The notes beneath the pieces are model-generated. The model made no database searches. It saw only the letters and a list, made by a program, of their open reading frames with translations, and was not told the DNA's origin. 33,275 nt of DNA from contig DIWJ01000032.1 of NCBI GenBank assembly GCA_002428445.1, positions 1-33,275 of the forward strand. The letters are read 5' to 3'. Source of the DNA: Syntrophaceae bacterium UBA6109. GTDB taxonomy: Bacteria > Desulfobacterota > Syntrophia > Syntrophales > UBA6109. Below, one piece after another: positions 23,781-31,454 of this stretch; the stretch's first letter is position 1, and each line of letters starts with the position of its first letter. A program made the position numbers and the translations under genes.

Positions 23781-24427
23781 AATGGGGGCTCTTCGGCGGC
23801 ACCTACGATCCGATCCACATGGGCCATCTGCGCTGCGCGGAGGAAGTGCTGGAGACCTTCGACCTGAACCGCATCATCTTCGTGCCGGCCTCCCTCCCCC
23901 CCCACAAGCTCGACGCCCGGATCACCTCCTTCCACCATCGTGAGCAGATGATCAAGCTTGCCATCGACGGCAACCCGGTCTTCTCCTTCTCGAGTGTCGA
24001 GCGCGAAAGGCAGGGAACGTCCTATTCGGTGGAAACGGTCGAGCACTTCCTGCAGAAATACATGAAGGATCTGGATCTGTACTTTATCGTCGGCCAGGAC
24101 GCCTTTCAGGCGATCCGGACCTGGAAAGACTGGCAGAGGCTCCTCACGATGTGCCATTTCGTCGTGATGACGAGACCCGGTTACGCGAGGTTGACACTGG
24201 AGGGGATTTTGCCCGCGGAATTCTCGTCGACTTTCGCCTTCGATGAAAAGGCGCAGGGGTACCGCGGCGCCGCGGGCCGGATGATCTATTTCCGCCAGGT
24301 CACCTTCCTGGACATCTCGTCGAGCGATATCCGCAGGCGGGTCGGAGAGGGCAAGTCGATCAAGTACATCGTGCCCGAAGCGGTCCGCCGCTACATTGCG
24401 AAAAACTCGCTTTACCGCGCCGGCTGA
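23777..24427 (+). CDS. nadD: Nicotinate-nucleotide adenylyltransferase
   Basis: Makes deamido-NAD from nicotinate mononucleotide and ATP in NAD synthesis. The 216-residue product has the nucleotidyltransferase signature [12 protein letters not shown] (residues 7-18, with the H-x-G-H pair His14 and His17), the substrate-binding [10 protein letters not shown], and the ISSSDIR motif (180-186, ISSTxIR in most members). It is translationally coupled to proA through an ATGA overlap; proA-nadD adjacency is common in deltaproteobacteria and other groups. The transcript ends at the hairpin at 24454-24491. Confidence 0.96.
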   Translation: MKWGLFGGTYDPIHMGHLRCAEEVLETFDLNRIIFVPASLPPHKLDARITSFHHREQMIKLAIDGNPVFSFSSVERERQGTSYSVETVEHFLQKYMKDLDLYFIVGQDAFQAIRTWKDWQRLLTMCHFVVMTRPGYARLTLEGILPAEFSSTFAFDEKAQGYRGAAGRMIYFRQVTFLDISSSDIRRRVGEGKSIKYIVPEAVRRYIAKNSLYRAG

Positions 24428-24453
24428 AAAACGCCGCGGTTAAGCCGGGACAC

Positions 24454-24491
24454 AGGCGTCTCCGCATCCGGAGGCGCCTTCTTCTTTTTTT
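24454..24491 (+). terminator. Rho-independent terminator of proA-nadD
   Basis: AGGCGTCTCCG (24454-24464) pairs with CGGAGGCGCCT (24469-24479) through a 4-base CATC loop, with one G-T pair, followed by TCTTCTTTTTTT. It lies 27 bases after nadD and before the end of the convergent permease gene. Confidence 0.88.
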
Positions 24492-24505
24492 AGGAGGAGG
24501 CTTCT

Positions 24506-25804
24506 TTACAGGAAACCACCGAGGAATCTCAGCAGCCAGGAGTAGAGGAATATGGCCGTGAACAGAAGGGCGAGCGGAAGCGCGGCGACGCGGTAAACCT
24601 GCAGCATGGATACGCGGAAATATTGATTCGTCAGCACGAAACAGATGTGCATCGGCGAAAAGAGCACGCCGACGAAGCCGCACCCGAAGGCCAGTACCAC
24701 ATAGGGTAAAAGCTGCGATGATTCGCCGACGGAGACGATGAGGGGAATCAGGATCGGAAGCGTGCTGCCGACGCAACCGATCGTCAGTCCGATAACGCCG
24801 CCGACGAAAAGGGGGAGGAGTGCCACGATCAGAACGAGAGGCAGCCCCATGGCCGCAAATTCCCGGGCGATCGCCCCGACGGCGCGGCTGTCCTCCATGA
24901 TGCCCTTGAACACGAGGATGGCCGTGACCATGTACATCATGTTGAGCAGATGCGGATCCAGCAGGACTTTTTTCAGTTCCGGCGCCTTCATGCGATTCTG
25001 AATCCAGATCCGGCCGACGGCAAAGCACAGCGAAACGATGAGGCCGATCTCGATGGCGATCGGCACCTGCGGACAGAAGACCGAGATTGCCTCGCCCAGT
25101 CCGAGTCCGCCGATGATGACGATGAGGATCGGCGAGAGTTCTTTGAGGAAGGGAACGAGGGGCGGCCGTTTTGCCGTCTGCCGTTCGTCTTTGTGCCGCA
25201 GGTTCCGCCTGATGGGCAGGTAACCGAGCCCGAAAGCGAAGAGCGTGATCGGCGCCATGGCGAATACAAAGGCCCAGAGGTCGAGACCGGCCAGCGTCGG
25301 CGCGAGCAGGACCGCCGGATAGAGGGGCCACCAGTACTCCCAGAGGTGGCGGAACCATTGGTTGAGGTAACCGAGCTGGACGTCGCTCAGTTCCGTATCC
25401 CTGCCGATGGACTTCACCATCGGACAGGAGAAGACGGCGCCGCCGGGCATCGGCAGGAGACCGATAAGCGCGGGGAATACGATGATGTTCAGACGGACAT
25501 CCGTGATCAGCCCCTGGAAATTGTTCAGCAGGCGCTTCATCTGCCCGCCAGCCTCCATGCTGTTGCTCAGAATGAGAATCAGCGCGACGACGACCGACAG
25601 GGCCAGAGTCTTGGGAAAAAGGACCGAATGGACGACGGATTTCCCGATCGCCGGAAGCGGCATGGCGAACAGCAGCCCCAGGAAAATGGAACTGAAAAAA
25701 AAGGCGTTCCCCAGCGTCAACTTCCTGCGGATGGCGACAAGCAGAAAGGCGAAAACAAGAAGAAGCCTGACAACGGCGGGGATGCTTTCCAAAAACGATA
25801 TCAT
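24506..25804 (-). CDS. DUF401 (COG1906) family membrane protein, putative permease
   Basis: A 432-residue, strongly hydrophobic inner-membrane protein with about 10-12 transmembrane helices. Recognisable blocks are ALIGLLPMPGGAVFSCPMV, YLNQWFRHLWEYWWPLYP, and GVLFSPMHICFVLTNQYF, which I associate with the DUF401 family of ion-transporter-superfamily permeases. Substrate is unknown; related families move organic acids. The ATG at 25804 gives MISFLESIPAVVRLLLVF; an upstream in-frame TTG (25831) is less likely. It reads towards nadD, with the nadD terminator between them, and diverges from the TrpF-like gene over 119 bases that contain a GGTC-AATA-GACC hairpin but no clear promoter. Confidence 0.83.
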   Translation of the reverse strand: MISFLESIPAVVRLLLVFAFLLVAIRRKLTLGNAFFFSSIFLGLLFAMPLPAIGKSVVHSVLFPKTLALSVVVALILILSNSMEAGGQMKRLLNNFQGLITDVRLNIIVFPALIGLLPMPGGAVFSCPMVKSIGRDTELSDVQLGYLNQWFRHLWEYWWPLYPAVLLAPTLAGLDLWAFVFAMAPITLFAFGLGYLPIRRNLRHKDERQTAKRPPLVPFLKELSPILIVIIGGLGLGEAISVFCPQVPIAIEIGLIVSLCFAVGRIWIQNRMKAPELKKVLLDPHLLNMMYMVTAILVFKGIMEDSRAVGAIAREFAAMGLPLVLIVALLPLFVGGVIGLTIGCVGSTLPILIPLIVSVGESSQLLPYVVLAFGCGFVGVLFSPMHICFVLTNQYFRVSMLQVYRVAALPLALLFTAIFLYSWLLRFLGGFL

Positions 25805-25923
25805 GGCATATTTCTCACAAAGGGCGGTCAATAGACCGGAACGGCTTCTTTGTCAAGGTCTTCGTGCCCTCCGATGAGGGCAGCGGAGGCGGGACGGGCG
25901 CGCCGCAGGCCCGGGGAAAAGGA

Positions 25924-26616
25924 ATGGAAAACCGACGACAGAGAGGATTGGTCCAGGTCGCCGGAATCCGCGATGAGGCGGAGGCCGGGATGCTTGTCAG
26001 CGCCGGGGTGCGGCAGATTGCGTTTCCCCTCGGGCCGGGCATCCGGGAAATCGATCTCCCGGAGGATGAGGCAGCCCGGATCGCCTCCGCGCTCGGCCCG
26101 GCGGTGAGGACGATTCTCATCACCTACCGCACCAGCGCCGGCGCCATCGCCGCCGACTGCGAACGGCTCGGAGTTGCCGGCGTCCAGCTGCACGGCCCGA
26201 TCGCGTTAGAGGAAGCCGCCCTTCTCAAACGCCTGCATCCGGGACTCTTCGTCATCCGGAGCCTGATCGTGGGGATGCGGAAGCCGGAAGCGATCGCGCA
26301 GGAGATGGCGGCCTGCACACCTTTCGTCGATGCCTTCCTGACCGATACGTTTGATCCCGGGAGCGGCCGGTCCGGCGCGACGGGGCGCATCCATGACTGG
26401 GAAATCAGCCGGCATCTTGCGGAGCTCTCTTCCCGGCCGGTCATCCTCGCCGGCGGGCTCCACCCCGGAAATGTCCGGGAGGCGATCCGACGCGTGCATC
26501 CCGGCGGCGTCGACGCCCACACGGGCCTTGAAGGACCGGATGGACGGAAGGACGCGGCGCTGGTCGCCGCCTTTGTCGCCGAGGCCCGTGCCGGTTTCGC
26601 GGAGACGGCCCCATGA
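25924..26616 (+). CDS. TrpF-like (phosphoribosylanthranilate isomerase family) protein without the catalytic Cys
   Basis: A 230-residue (beta/alpha)8-barrel protein of the COG0135 family. Matches to TrpF run the whole length: VQLHG, LTDTFDPGSG (the conserved Asp), SGATGRIHDW, LAGGLHPGNV, and VDAHTGLEG for phosphate binding. In true TrpF the first strand ends in KICGI with the catalytic Cys; here it reads QVAGI with Ala13 in that place, so isomerase activity is doubtful. The gene is not in a trp cluster. It overlaps the start of an EamA-type transporter by four bases (ATGA), so the two are translated together. The ATG at 25924 is chosen because homology starts there; GGGGA lies upstream. Confidence 0.8.
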   Translation: MENRRQRGLVQVAGIRDEAEAGMLVSAGVRQIAFPLGPGIREIDLPEDEAARIASALGPAVRTILITYRTSAGAIAADCERLGVAGVQLHGPIALEEAALLKRLHPGLFVIRSLIVGMRKPEAIAQEMAACTPFVDAFLTDTFDPGSGRSGATGRIHDWEISRHLAELSSRPVILAGGLHPGNVREAIRRVHPGGVDAHTGLEGPDGRKDAALVAAFVAEARAGFAETAP

Positions 26617-27491
26617 TCAGAGGGTGCCTGTACGCTGTTTTTTCCGCCTTCTGCTTCGGGATGATCGCCATCCTTGTGAAGCTGTCCTACCAGGCCGGTC
26701 TCAAGGACGTTCAGCTCCTGGCGATCCGCTGGCTGTCCGGGGCCCTCATGCTCTTCTTCTATCTGCTTCTCCGCGACCCCGGCCTCCTGAAGGCGAACTT
26801 CCGGACCATCGCCAAGGCGGCGGTCCTCGGCGCCGTCTTCCACTTCCTGGGCAGCACCTGTTTCTTCAAGTCGCTCAAGTACCTTCCCGCTGCGACGGCC
26901 TCGCTCATCCTGTACTGTTACCCTGTCGTCGTCACACTGATCTCCGGCATCGTTTTCCGCATGAGGATCGACCGTTTCGTATCGATTTCGCTTATCCTCA
27001 CGACGGCCGGCTGCGCGCTCGTCTTTTACGACGCATTTCTCAAGGCCCTCGATGCGACGGGCATTGTCCTGGCCGTCGTCACGATGATCACATTCTCCGG
27101 CTGCATGATCTTCACGCAGATCTTCCTGCGCGGCGAACGGCCGCTGACGATGTCTTTCTACATGGTGCTCTCGGCGGGCATCGCCTTCACCGCCGCCGGG
27201 GGCGGCCTTTCGGTCGAAAGCCTCGACACGCGCCAGTGGACGCTGGCCTTATCGCTGGGTCTCGTCTCCACGGCGATCGCCTATGTCTTCCACTTTCGCG
27301 CCGTGGAGATCGTGGGCAGCGCCTACACCTCGATCTTCTCAACCTTCGAGCCGATCACCACCGTCATCATGGCCTTCGCCGTCCTGGGGGAGGACATCGT
27401 CCTCCTGCAGATCACAGGCGTGCTCCTGATCGTGTCGGGAATTGTGATGCCGAATCTCAGGGAATGGCGGGCAATGAGGTTGCCGCGCTAG
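26613..27491 (+). CDS. EamA/DMT superfamily transporter
   Basis: A 292-residue inner-membrane protein with about ten transmembrane helices in two EamA repeats (roughly residues 1-138 and 150-285), the standard 10-TMS drug/metabolite transporter layout. Helix 1 reads YAVFSAFCFGMIAILVK, and the second repeat contains STAIAYVFHFRAVEIVG and FEPITTVIMAFAVLGE, where the last glutamate is conserved in the family. Substrate cannot be predicted; relatives export amino acids, nucleosides or other metabolites. Translation is coupled to the TrpF-like gene, so both may act on one small molecule. It converges on the methyltransferase gene with only 31 bases between the two stop codons. Confidence 0.9.
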   Translation: MIRGCLYAVFSAFCFGMIAILVKLSYQAGLKDVQLLAIRWLSGALMLFFYLLLRDPGLLKANFRTIAKAAVLGAVFHFLGSTCFFKSLKYLPAATASLILYCYPVVVTLISGIVFRMRIDRFVSISLILTTAGCALVFYDAFLKALDATGIVLAVVTMITFSGCMIFTQIFLRGERPLTMSFYMVLSAGIAFTAAGGGLSVESLDTRQWTLALSLGLVSTAIAYVFHFRAVEIVGSAYTSIFSTFEPITTVIMAFAVLGEDIVLLQITGVLLIVSGIVMPNLREWRAMRLPR

Positions 27492-27496
27492 GAGAG

Positions 27497-27533
27497 GCGG
27501 GAAGAAGCGTCCCGCAGAAAACTCAGGTTTTCT
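27497..27533. terminator. Paired hairpins at a convergent gene junction
   Basis: GCGGGA-N7-TCCCGC (27497-27515) directly abuts AGAAAAC-TCAG-GTTTTCT (27516-27533); both stems are perfect. The second overlaps the end of the leftward methyltransferase gene. No clean T run follows in either direction, so a bidirectional terminator role is plausible but unproven. Confidence 0.4.
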
Positions 27534-28329
27534 CTGCAACCGCCTTGAAGAACGTATAGCAGAAAACACCGTCCTCCCGGGCCGTCCGGTACAAATCGGC
27601 AACCCCGCGGTCGAAAGTCTCCGCAGCGATCATCCCCGCGGAAACGGCGGGTTCCCGGATGCCTTCGATCATCGCTGTGAAGGTCTTCCGGATGAACCCG
27701 TCGACCAGCCGCGGCTTGCTCGCATCGACATAGACCATCCGCGGCGATACGCGGACCGCGTCGAATCCGGCCTCCGAAAGAAGCGGATAGAGCCCCCTGC
27801 CGATGAGGGCGTTGCCCCCTGCCCTTGCCTGCAGCGCCACCTGGCAGCGGATCGCTTTGCGGGCCGCTTCGCTGTCGGGATGGAAATAGGCCGATCCGTG
27901 ATCGCCTTCGATGACGGTGATCGTGCCGCCGGTTTTGAGGACTTTCTTCAACAGCACCAGGGCGGCGGCGGGATGCGGCAGGTGCTCCAGCACAAAGCAC
28001 ACGAAGATGTGGTCGAAGGATTCCGGGCCGAAAGGCAGGTTGAAGATGTCGGCCCGGCAGAAAGCCACGTTGGCCAGCCCGGCCTCTGCGGCCGCCCCTC
28101 GGGCTTTCCGGAGGGACTCCGCGGAGATGTCAACGGATGTGAAGACTGCCTTCGGACTGTTGTTCGCGAGCGCGACGGTCTGGGCGCCGACCCCGCAGCC
28201 CGCTTCCAGAATCACGCTCCCGGGGGGATAGGCCGTATCCGCGTGCAGAAGCTCGACCAGGGTCGAGGCCTGGTCCTGCAGCCGAAGGCTCTCCCTGGAG
28301 TCGTATCCGTGTACGTAGCGGCTGTCCAT
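27523..28329 (-). CDS. Class I SAM-dependent methyltransferase
   Basis: A 268-residue cytoplasmic methyltransferase of the UbiE/methyltransf_11-25 type. The SAM-binding motif I is VILEAGCGVGAQT (EAGCGVG at residues 42-48), followed by the motif II acidic residue in SVDISAESL and NVAFCRADIFNLPF, then FDHIFVCFVLEHLPHP. The C-terminal 100 residues form a variable substrate region. The ATG at 28329 is preceded by GGAGG at close spacing. Substrate is unknown. The gene begins right behind the hairpin at 28341-28379, which leaves little room for a promoter; its expression might come from read-through of the FecR transcript. Confidence 0.88.
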   Translation of the reverse strand: MDSRYVHGYDSRESLRLQDQASTLVELLHADTAYPPGSVILEAGCGVGAQTVALANNSPKAVFTSVDISAESLRKARGAAAEAGLANVAFCRADIFNLPFGPESFDHIFVCFVLEHLPHPAAALVLLKKVLKTGGTITVIEGDHGSAYFHPDSEAARKAIRCQVALQARAGGNALIGRGLYPLLSEAGFDAVRVSPRMVYVDASKPRLVDGFIRKTFTAMIEGIREPAVSAGMIAAETFDRGVADLYRTAREDGVFCYTFFKAVAEKT

Positions 28330-28340
28330 GCGCCTCCATA

Positions 28341-28379
28341 GAAAAAGAGTAGAGATGACGGCACATCATCTCTACTCTT
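28341..28379 (-). terminator. Strong terminator or attenuator between the FecR gene and the methyltransferase gene
   Basis: Perfect 14-bp inverted repeat AAGAGTAGAGATGA (28345-28358) and TCATCTCTACTCTT (28366-28379) with a 7-base loop. Read on the minus strand the stem runs into five T, ending around 28342. It closes the leftward TPR-barrel/FecR transcript. It also sits only 11 bases upstream of the methyltransferase start, so it might act as an attenuator for that gene. Confidence 0.85.
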
Positions 28380-28476
28380 GAATGTGTTCAGGCAACCGGT
28401 CCCTTTCCCTGCGTCTGCCCGGCCGCCACAGGCCGGGTGCGAACGCCGCCGCAGGGCTCAACGTCGCATCGAAACT

Positions 28477-29619
28477 CTATTTCTTTTTTTCCTTTTGTTC
28501 CTTCTTATCTTTCAGGAACTGGCCTCTAATGTCGGCGGCGGAGCCGCCGGACGTTTTCTTTTCCGCAGACACGCTGCTCCCACCGCTCGATCCGCTGCTC
28601 CCGCCGCTCGATCCGCCGCTGGATCCGCCACTGGATCCGCTGCTGGATCCGCTGCTGGATCCGCTGCTCCCTCCACTCGATCCGCTGCTCCCGCCGCTGG
28701 ATTCACCGCCACTCTTCGCCTGCGCAGCACCGCTTTTGCCCGGGGAAGCGGTTTTTGCCGCCTGTGTCTTGATCGTCCGATCAGCCGTTTTGAGGTCGAG
28801 AGCCTTCGCCGCCTGGCCGGGCGATCTCATGATAACACCGGTCGGCAGATCGGCAGCATCCGTCGGAGCCTTGCCCAGGCCGGGCATCGCTCCGCTCTTG
28901 CCGCTGCTTTTGACGTCTCTCACTTCCGCTCTCAAATCCTGTTTCTGACCAAGATTCGACTGGGACTTCTCACCGGGCGTAACGGCCTTCACCTTGATAT
29001 CGAGTTCGACGTTCGAGATCGGTTTTGGCTGCGTGGGTATCGCATCTTTCTTTTCGACGACGGACATATGCCCGGCTGTGATGGGCACCGTGACATCGGG
29101 CTTCGCCGGGTTGTAAGCGTATCCATGCCCCGTGACGAACAGTACGCTGGTCACCCCGCCGTGATAGGAAACAATCATGTTGGACCCGCGGATTCCGCAG
29201 GTGGCGTTTACGGTGTTGACTTCCAGCTTGTTTTGTTCCGGCGAAGCGGCCAGACGCCTGATAAAGCCGACGGAAGAGATCGCCTGTACCATCCCTCTGT
29301 GCAGCTTCATCACGCCGGTCGTATTTTCCCCCTCCACCATGTATTTTTGAACCGTGACCCGGGACGAAGCGGCGATTCTCAATACGTTCTGATCGGCAAA
29401 CGTGATTTCCGCCTTGCTTTTGCTCTTGGTCCTGACGACATCGCCCACGTCGACGGCCTCTCCGGAGAGCAGCGCTTTGGCCGCCGTCGTGCCCGCTCTG
29501 GTGATGTCGACGTTTCCTTCCACGCGGGTCACCTTTCCCGCCGGCGACGCCATCGCCAGCAGCGGCAGGACGAGCACCAGGATCAGCATCACAGCGATCT
29601 GGAACCATTTCTTTTTCAT
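28477..29619 (-). CDS. FecR-domain protein with Ser/Gly-rich tail, secreted
   Basis: A 380-residue exported protein. Signal peptide: MKKKWFQIAVML with a hydrophobic core and a likely cut after AMA (residue 24); no lipobox cysteine. A FecR domain follows at about residues 35-150 (GDVVRTKSKSKAEITFADQNVLRI, VNTVNATCGIRGS), a beta-rich fold found in periplasmic or surface proteins. The middle is alanine/lysine-rich, and residues of about 305-350 are a low-complexity run of GSSG-type units, ending with a highly charged EKKTSGG...KKEQKEKKK tail. A strong AAGGAGG ribosome-binding site precedes the ATG. It lies 37 bases downstream of the TPR-barrel protein and is probably its partner or cargo; that link is inference. 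It is not a classical FecR sigma regulator, since no FecI or TonB receptor gene is near. Confidence 0.88.
   Translation of the reverse strand: MKKKWFQIAVMLILVLVLPLLAMASPAGKVTRVEGNVDITRAGTTAAKALLSGEAVDVGDVVRTKSKSKAEITFADQNVLRIAASSRVTVQKYMVEGENTTGVMKLHRGMVQAISSVGFIRRLAASPEQNKLEVNTVNATCGIRGSNMIVSYHGGVTSVLFVTGHGYAYNPAKPDVTVPITAGHMSVVEKKDAIPTQPKPISNVELDIKVKAVTPGEKSQSNLGQKQDLRAEVRDVKSSGKSGAMPGLGKAPTDAADLPTGVIMRSPGQAAKALDLKTADRTIKTQAAKTASPGKSGAAQAKSGGESSGGSSGSSGGSSGSSSGSSSGSSGGSSGGSSGGSSGSSGGSSVSAEKKTSGGSAADIRGQFLKDKKEQKEKKK
28573..28710. repeat. Degenerate short tandem repeats encoding the Ser/Gly tract
   Basis: Repeats of 9 to 15 bases built from CTGGATCCGCTG- and CTCCCGCCGCTCGATCCG-like units, all in multiples of three, inside the FecR-domain gene. 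They encode the GSSGG/SSGS tract. Length changes by slippage would keep the reading frame. Confidence 0.75.
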
Positions 29620-29656
29620 CTCTTCAACCTCCTTGCACCGGAAACGATGCGACCGT

Positions 29657-31174
29657 CTAGAATTTCAACTCCACACCAAGCGTATAGAGATGCTGGTTGT
29701 AGTCGTAGAGATCAATGTTGGACTCTCCACGGGTGAAATTATAGAGGGCGTTCAGAGAAACGTGTTTGTGGACATCCCAGATGAGGCCCGCCATTGCCGT
29801 GTAAGTCTTGTCGCGTCTCGTGATATCGTAAATTGTATGAGTGTTGCGGTAAATCTGGAAAAAGGCTTCGCCTCCCACTTGCCCCCGGACTGCCGTCACC
29901 AAGGGGAAAATGACGTTGGCTGAAAAACGGTGCCCATAGTTGCTCCAGTTCTCGCCATCGGCTTTCTGATCGCTGTAACCGTACTTGATGTTCGCCATCC
30001 CTCCGTTTTGAAGCAGCCATATCCATCCGACATAGCTGTCGATCCCCGATGTGTTCTGATCCTCCTCGGGGAAAATGGGTTCATCGTAATAATGATCGTT
30101 GGTATAGGCCCCATACACCTCGATCAAATGGTTCTGCGAAAGGAGGAAACGGACCAGAGGTCCCACGGCATAGGCGTCGTAATAGGCCTTGTAGCTGGGA
30201 TCTCTTCTAAGGGCATGAGTGTAGTTTGCCGACAGGTTGACGGCAAAGCGTCCGAAATTGTATCCCGGGGCGGCATATACGGTGTTTGTCAAGGTATCGT
30301 GCGACGTTGAATTCTTTTCGTGCAGCGTGCTTCCCACTGCGAAGCCCGCATTGAACAGCCATGGTCCCGAAAAAACCGGCAGGTAGTCCAAACGAAATGT
30401 GCTGAGCATCGCGTAGCTTCTTTCCTCGCCCAAATCGGGTGCACCGGTTGACGGATTCGGTTCCTGAAGCATATTGGTGTCATATTGGCCCATAAGTCCC
30501 AAGGTGATTCTCAAAGGCCTCTCTGCATAGCGGCGCTCTTCGGCAATGTCCTGGTAGCGGCGGGCGTAGGACGCCAGATCGGACAGCGGATCCTGCGTGA
30601 CCACGGCCTTCAGGCGCTGCCTGGCCATATCATAATCCCGGTTCACCAGATGGATCAGCCCGATCTGATAATCTGCAATCTGCGCGTAGGAAGCATCGAG
30701 CTTTCCCGATTTTTCAAAGGCTTCGACTGCCTCGGCCAGTTTCCCCTCCCCGACCAGGATCGTTCCTTTCAGGTAGGCCGTCTTGGCCGGAAAAGCCCCG
30801 TTCGATTCACTGATGGCCAGCCATTTCTTCGCCTCTTCCGGATGATCAAGACGGGAAAAGATTTCGGCCAGTTCTACGGCGGCTTCCTTCACCGGCGGCT
30901 TCATCGCTGCCGATTCAAGGAGCGGCTGCAGGGCTCCCTCGAAATCGCCGGCCTGCTTGTAAGACATCCCGAGGAAGAAAGAGAGCTGGGAGGATTCGGC
31001 ACCGGTGGCTCGAAGCCTTCGAAATATCTCAATGGCCTCTTCGTAATTCTCGGCGGAATATTGTCGGATGCCTTCCTGCAAGAGTTGATCCTGCTGACAT
31101 AAGGCGGGTGAACCCGATGCCAACAAAGAGAATAAGATCAACCCGGCAAAAAATAACGAGGCATCCTTGTTCAT
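29657..31174 (-). CDS. TPR plus outer-membrane beta-barrel protein (Slam/DUF560-like architecture)
   Basis: A 505-residue exported protein. Signal peptide MNKDASLFFAGLILFSLLASG with likely cleavage after ALC (residue 26). Residues of about 30-215 form tetratricopeptide-like helices (EGIRQYSAENYEEAIEIFRR, FFLGMSYKQAGDFEGALQPL, LKGTILVGEGKLAEAVEAF). From about residue 225 to the end are alternating aromatic beta strands (RLDYLPVFSGPWLFNAGF, NVSANYTHAL-type, TYTAMAGLIWDVHKHVSLN) ending in a C-terminal phenylalanine (GVELKF), as expected for a BAM-inserted barrel. This size and order match surface lipoprotein assembly modulators (Slam, type XI secretion), but I could not confirm membership. The gene precedes the FecR-domain protein in one operon. 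The upstream region contains palindromes and a hairpin leader. Base composition is less GC-rich than in the left half of the window. Confidence 0.82.
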   Translation of the reverse strand: MNKDASLFFAGLILFSLLASGSPALCQQDQLLQEGIRQYSAENYEEAIEIFRRLRATGAESSQLSFFLGMSYKQAGDFEGALQPLLESAAMKPPVKEAAVELAEIFSRLDHPEEAKKWLAISESNGAFPAKTAYLKGTILVGEGKLAEAVEAFEKSGKLDASYAQIADYQIGLIHLVNRDYDMARQRLKAVVTQDPLSDLASYARRYQDIAEERRYAERPLRITLGLMGQYDTNMLQEPNPSTGAPDLGEERSYAMLSTFRLDYLPVFSGPWLFNAGFAVGSTLHEKNSTSHDTLTNTVYAAPGYNFGRFAVNLSANYTHALRRDPSYKAYYDAYAVGPLVRFLLSQNHLIEVYGAYTNDHYYDEPIFPEEDQNTSGIDSYVGWIWLLQNGGMANIKYGYSDQKADGENWSNYGHRFSANVIFPLVTAVRGQVGGEAFFQIYRNTHTIYDITRRDKTYTAMAGLIWDVHKHVSLNALYNFTRGESNIDLYDYNQHLYTLGVELKF

Positions 31175-31223
31175 CCATCATCTCCTTCTTCGAGTCCATA
31201 GGGGAGAGGAGCAGACCAAGAAA

Positions 31224-31268
31224 CCGAGAAAACTTCATCGTATCTTGATCAGATAGAAAAGTTCTCGG
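31224..31268 (-). promoter_or_regulatory. Hairpin in the leader of the TPR-barrel gene
   Basis: CCGAGAA...CTT (31224-31235) pairs with AAGTTCTCGG (31259-31268) with a two-base bulge; inside, TATCT-TGATC-AGATA (31241-31255) is a second perfect stem. It lies 50-95 bases before the start codon. No T run follows, so a regulatory rather than terminator role is more likely. Confidence 0.45.
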
Positions 31269-31356
31269 CTGCCCAATCGTCAATTCGATGCAGCAAAGAA
31301 CTGATTCACGGCAAGGAGCCCGTTCGCGTTCGGAAAACGGGGTTCTTCTCTATGGC

Positions 31357-31380
31357 GTATCATTGAAGGTGTATGATACA
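31357..31380. promoter_or_regulatory. Operator-like palindromes upstream of the TPR-barrel/FecR operon
   Basis: GTATCAT (31357-31363) and ATGATAC (31373-31379) form a perfect inverted repeat, and the right half is itself in a palindrome, TGTATGATACA (31370-31380). On the minus strand a possible -10 TATAAA (31411-31406) with a weak -35 TTGGAG (31433-31428) precedes it, placing the repeats just after a possible start of transcription, as for a repressor site. Apart from this and the hairpin at 31224-31268, the 31175-31454 gap shows nothing else. Confidence 0.4.
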
Positions 31381-31454
31381 ATTTCTGAAATGTTTACGCC
31401 ACTGTTTTATATGCCGTCATTCAATATCTCCAACGTCAAAATAAATCAAGCGAT

